DNA from: Bacteroidaceae bacterium
GTDB lineage: Bacteria; Bacteroidota; Bacteroidia; Bacteroidales; Bacteroidaceae
Assembly: GCA_902362375.1 (NCBI GenBank)
Contig: CABIVS010000002.1
Span: forward strand, 332,757 to 396,756
DNA: 64,000 nt
Direction: 5' to 3'
The translations under genes were made by a program, and so were the position numbers. The notes under the pieces were generated by a model. It did not search any database, was not told where the DNA came from, and saw nothing but the letters and a program-made list of their open reading frames with translations. Of the stretch, positions 63,968-64,000 are shown piece by piece. Position 1 is the first letter of the stretch. Every line of letters begins with the position of its first letter.

Positions 63968-64000
63968 ACAATCATTAATAATATATTGGGGTAGAAAACT

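Noticed and set aside
1..64000. CRISPR array, rRNA, tRNA, insertion sequence
   Set aside because: Scanned by eye; no regular direct repeats with spacers, no tRNA-like cloverleaf and no transposase motif noticed. A computed search (tRNA and repeat finders) would settle this.

Overview
The window looks like a Bacteroides chromosome (B. thetaiotaomicron/ovatus-like). The reasons are Bacteroides-type -7 boxes (TAnnTTTG) in front of many genes, weak AT-rich ribosome binding sites, many SpI/SpII-exported proteins, a resB-ccsA fusion, HU-related proteins and polysaccharide-lyase-like genes. No rRNA, tRNA, CRISPR array, transposase or integrase was recognised.

Layout. 1-313: 3' end of dinB. 624-3335: exported heparinase II/III-like protein plus a small exported beta-rich protein. 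3543-8520: papain-fold C1B peptidase (-), a 45-residue gene with its own promoter and terminator, a transglutaminase-like lipoprotein, and a small exported Cys-rich protein. 8623-15173: seven tightly packed genes, hdrCBA-flxDCBA, predicted to form a cytoplasmic NADH dehydrogenase/heterodisulfide-reductase-like, probably flavin-bifurcating complex. 15391-17080: OadG-like and OadB-like subunits of a Na+-translocating decarboxylase without a carboxyltransferase or biotin subunit. 17199-20273 (-): cutC, rny, a possible small RNA or terminator hairpin, zapA and a coiled-coil protein. 20740-26111: SMP-30-like lipoprotein, two paralogous small membrane proteins, FGGY kinase, zinc-type dehydrogenase and deoC, probably one sugar or sugar-acid pathway. 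26159-35199: HzsA-related dihaem protein, propeller plus dihaem peroxidase-like protein, a third propeller, a RidA/chorismatase-like protein and a cytochrome c assembly protein (ResB-CcsA), forming an exported c-type cytochrome system with its own haem-attachment machinery.

35344-63967: a mobile or phage-derived segment. A helicase-like gene with an unusual motif I and an HU-related gene lie on the minus strand. After a 690-bp AT-rich gap comes a phage tail module on the plus strand: regulator-like gene, tail tube-like protein, chaperone-like protein, tape measure, distal tail, tail hub, collagen-like fibre, TM coiled-coil protein, amidase, a spanin-like protein and a 2086-residue fibre ending in BspA-like leucine-rich repeats. 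No terminase, portal, capsid, sheath or integrase is present in the window. This fits a non-contractile (F-type-like) tailocin or a decayed prophage.

A minus-strand island (40418-45818) interrupts the tail module between chaperone and tape measure. It holds exported proteins and lipoproteins, including four tandem paralogues (one frameshifted) that share near-identical ends and differ in the middle. It is bounded by a perfect 19-bp inverted repeat on one side and divergent promoters on the other, and carries a pair of related palindromes. This combination is the strongest candidate for an undescribed system. Three copies of a roughly 90-100 bp palindromic repeat (3381, 20469, 30488) are scattered between operons in the chromosomal part.
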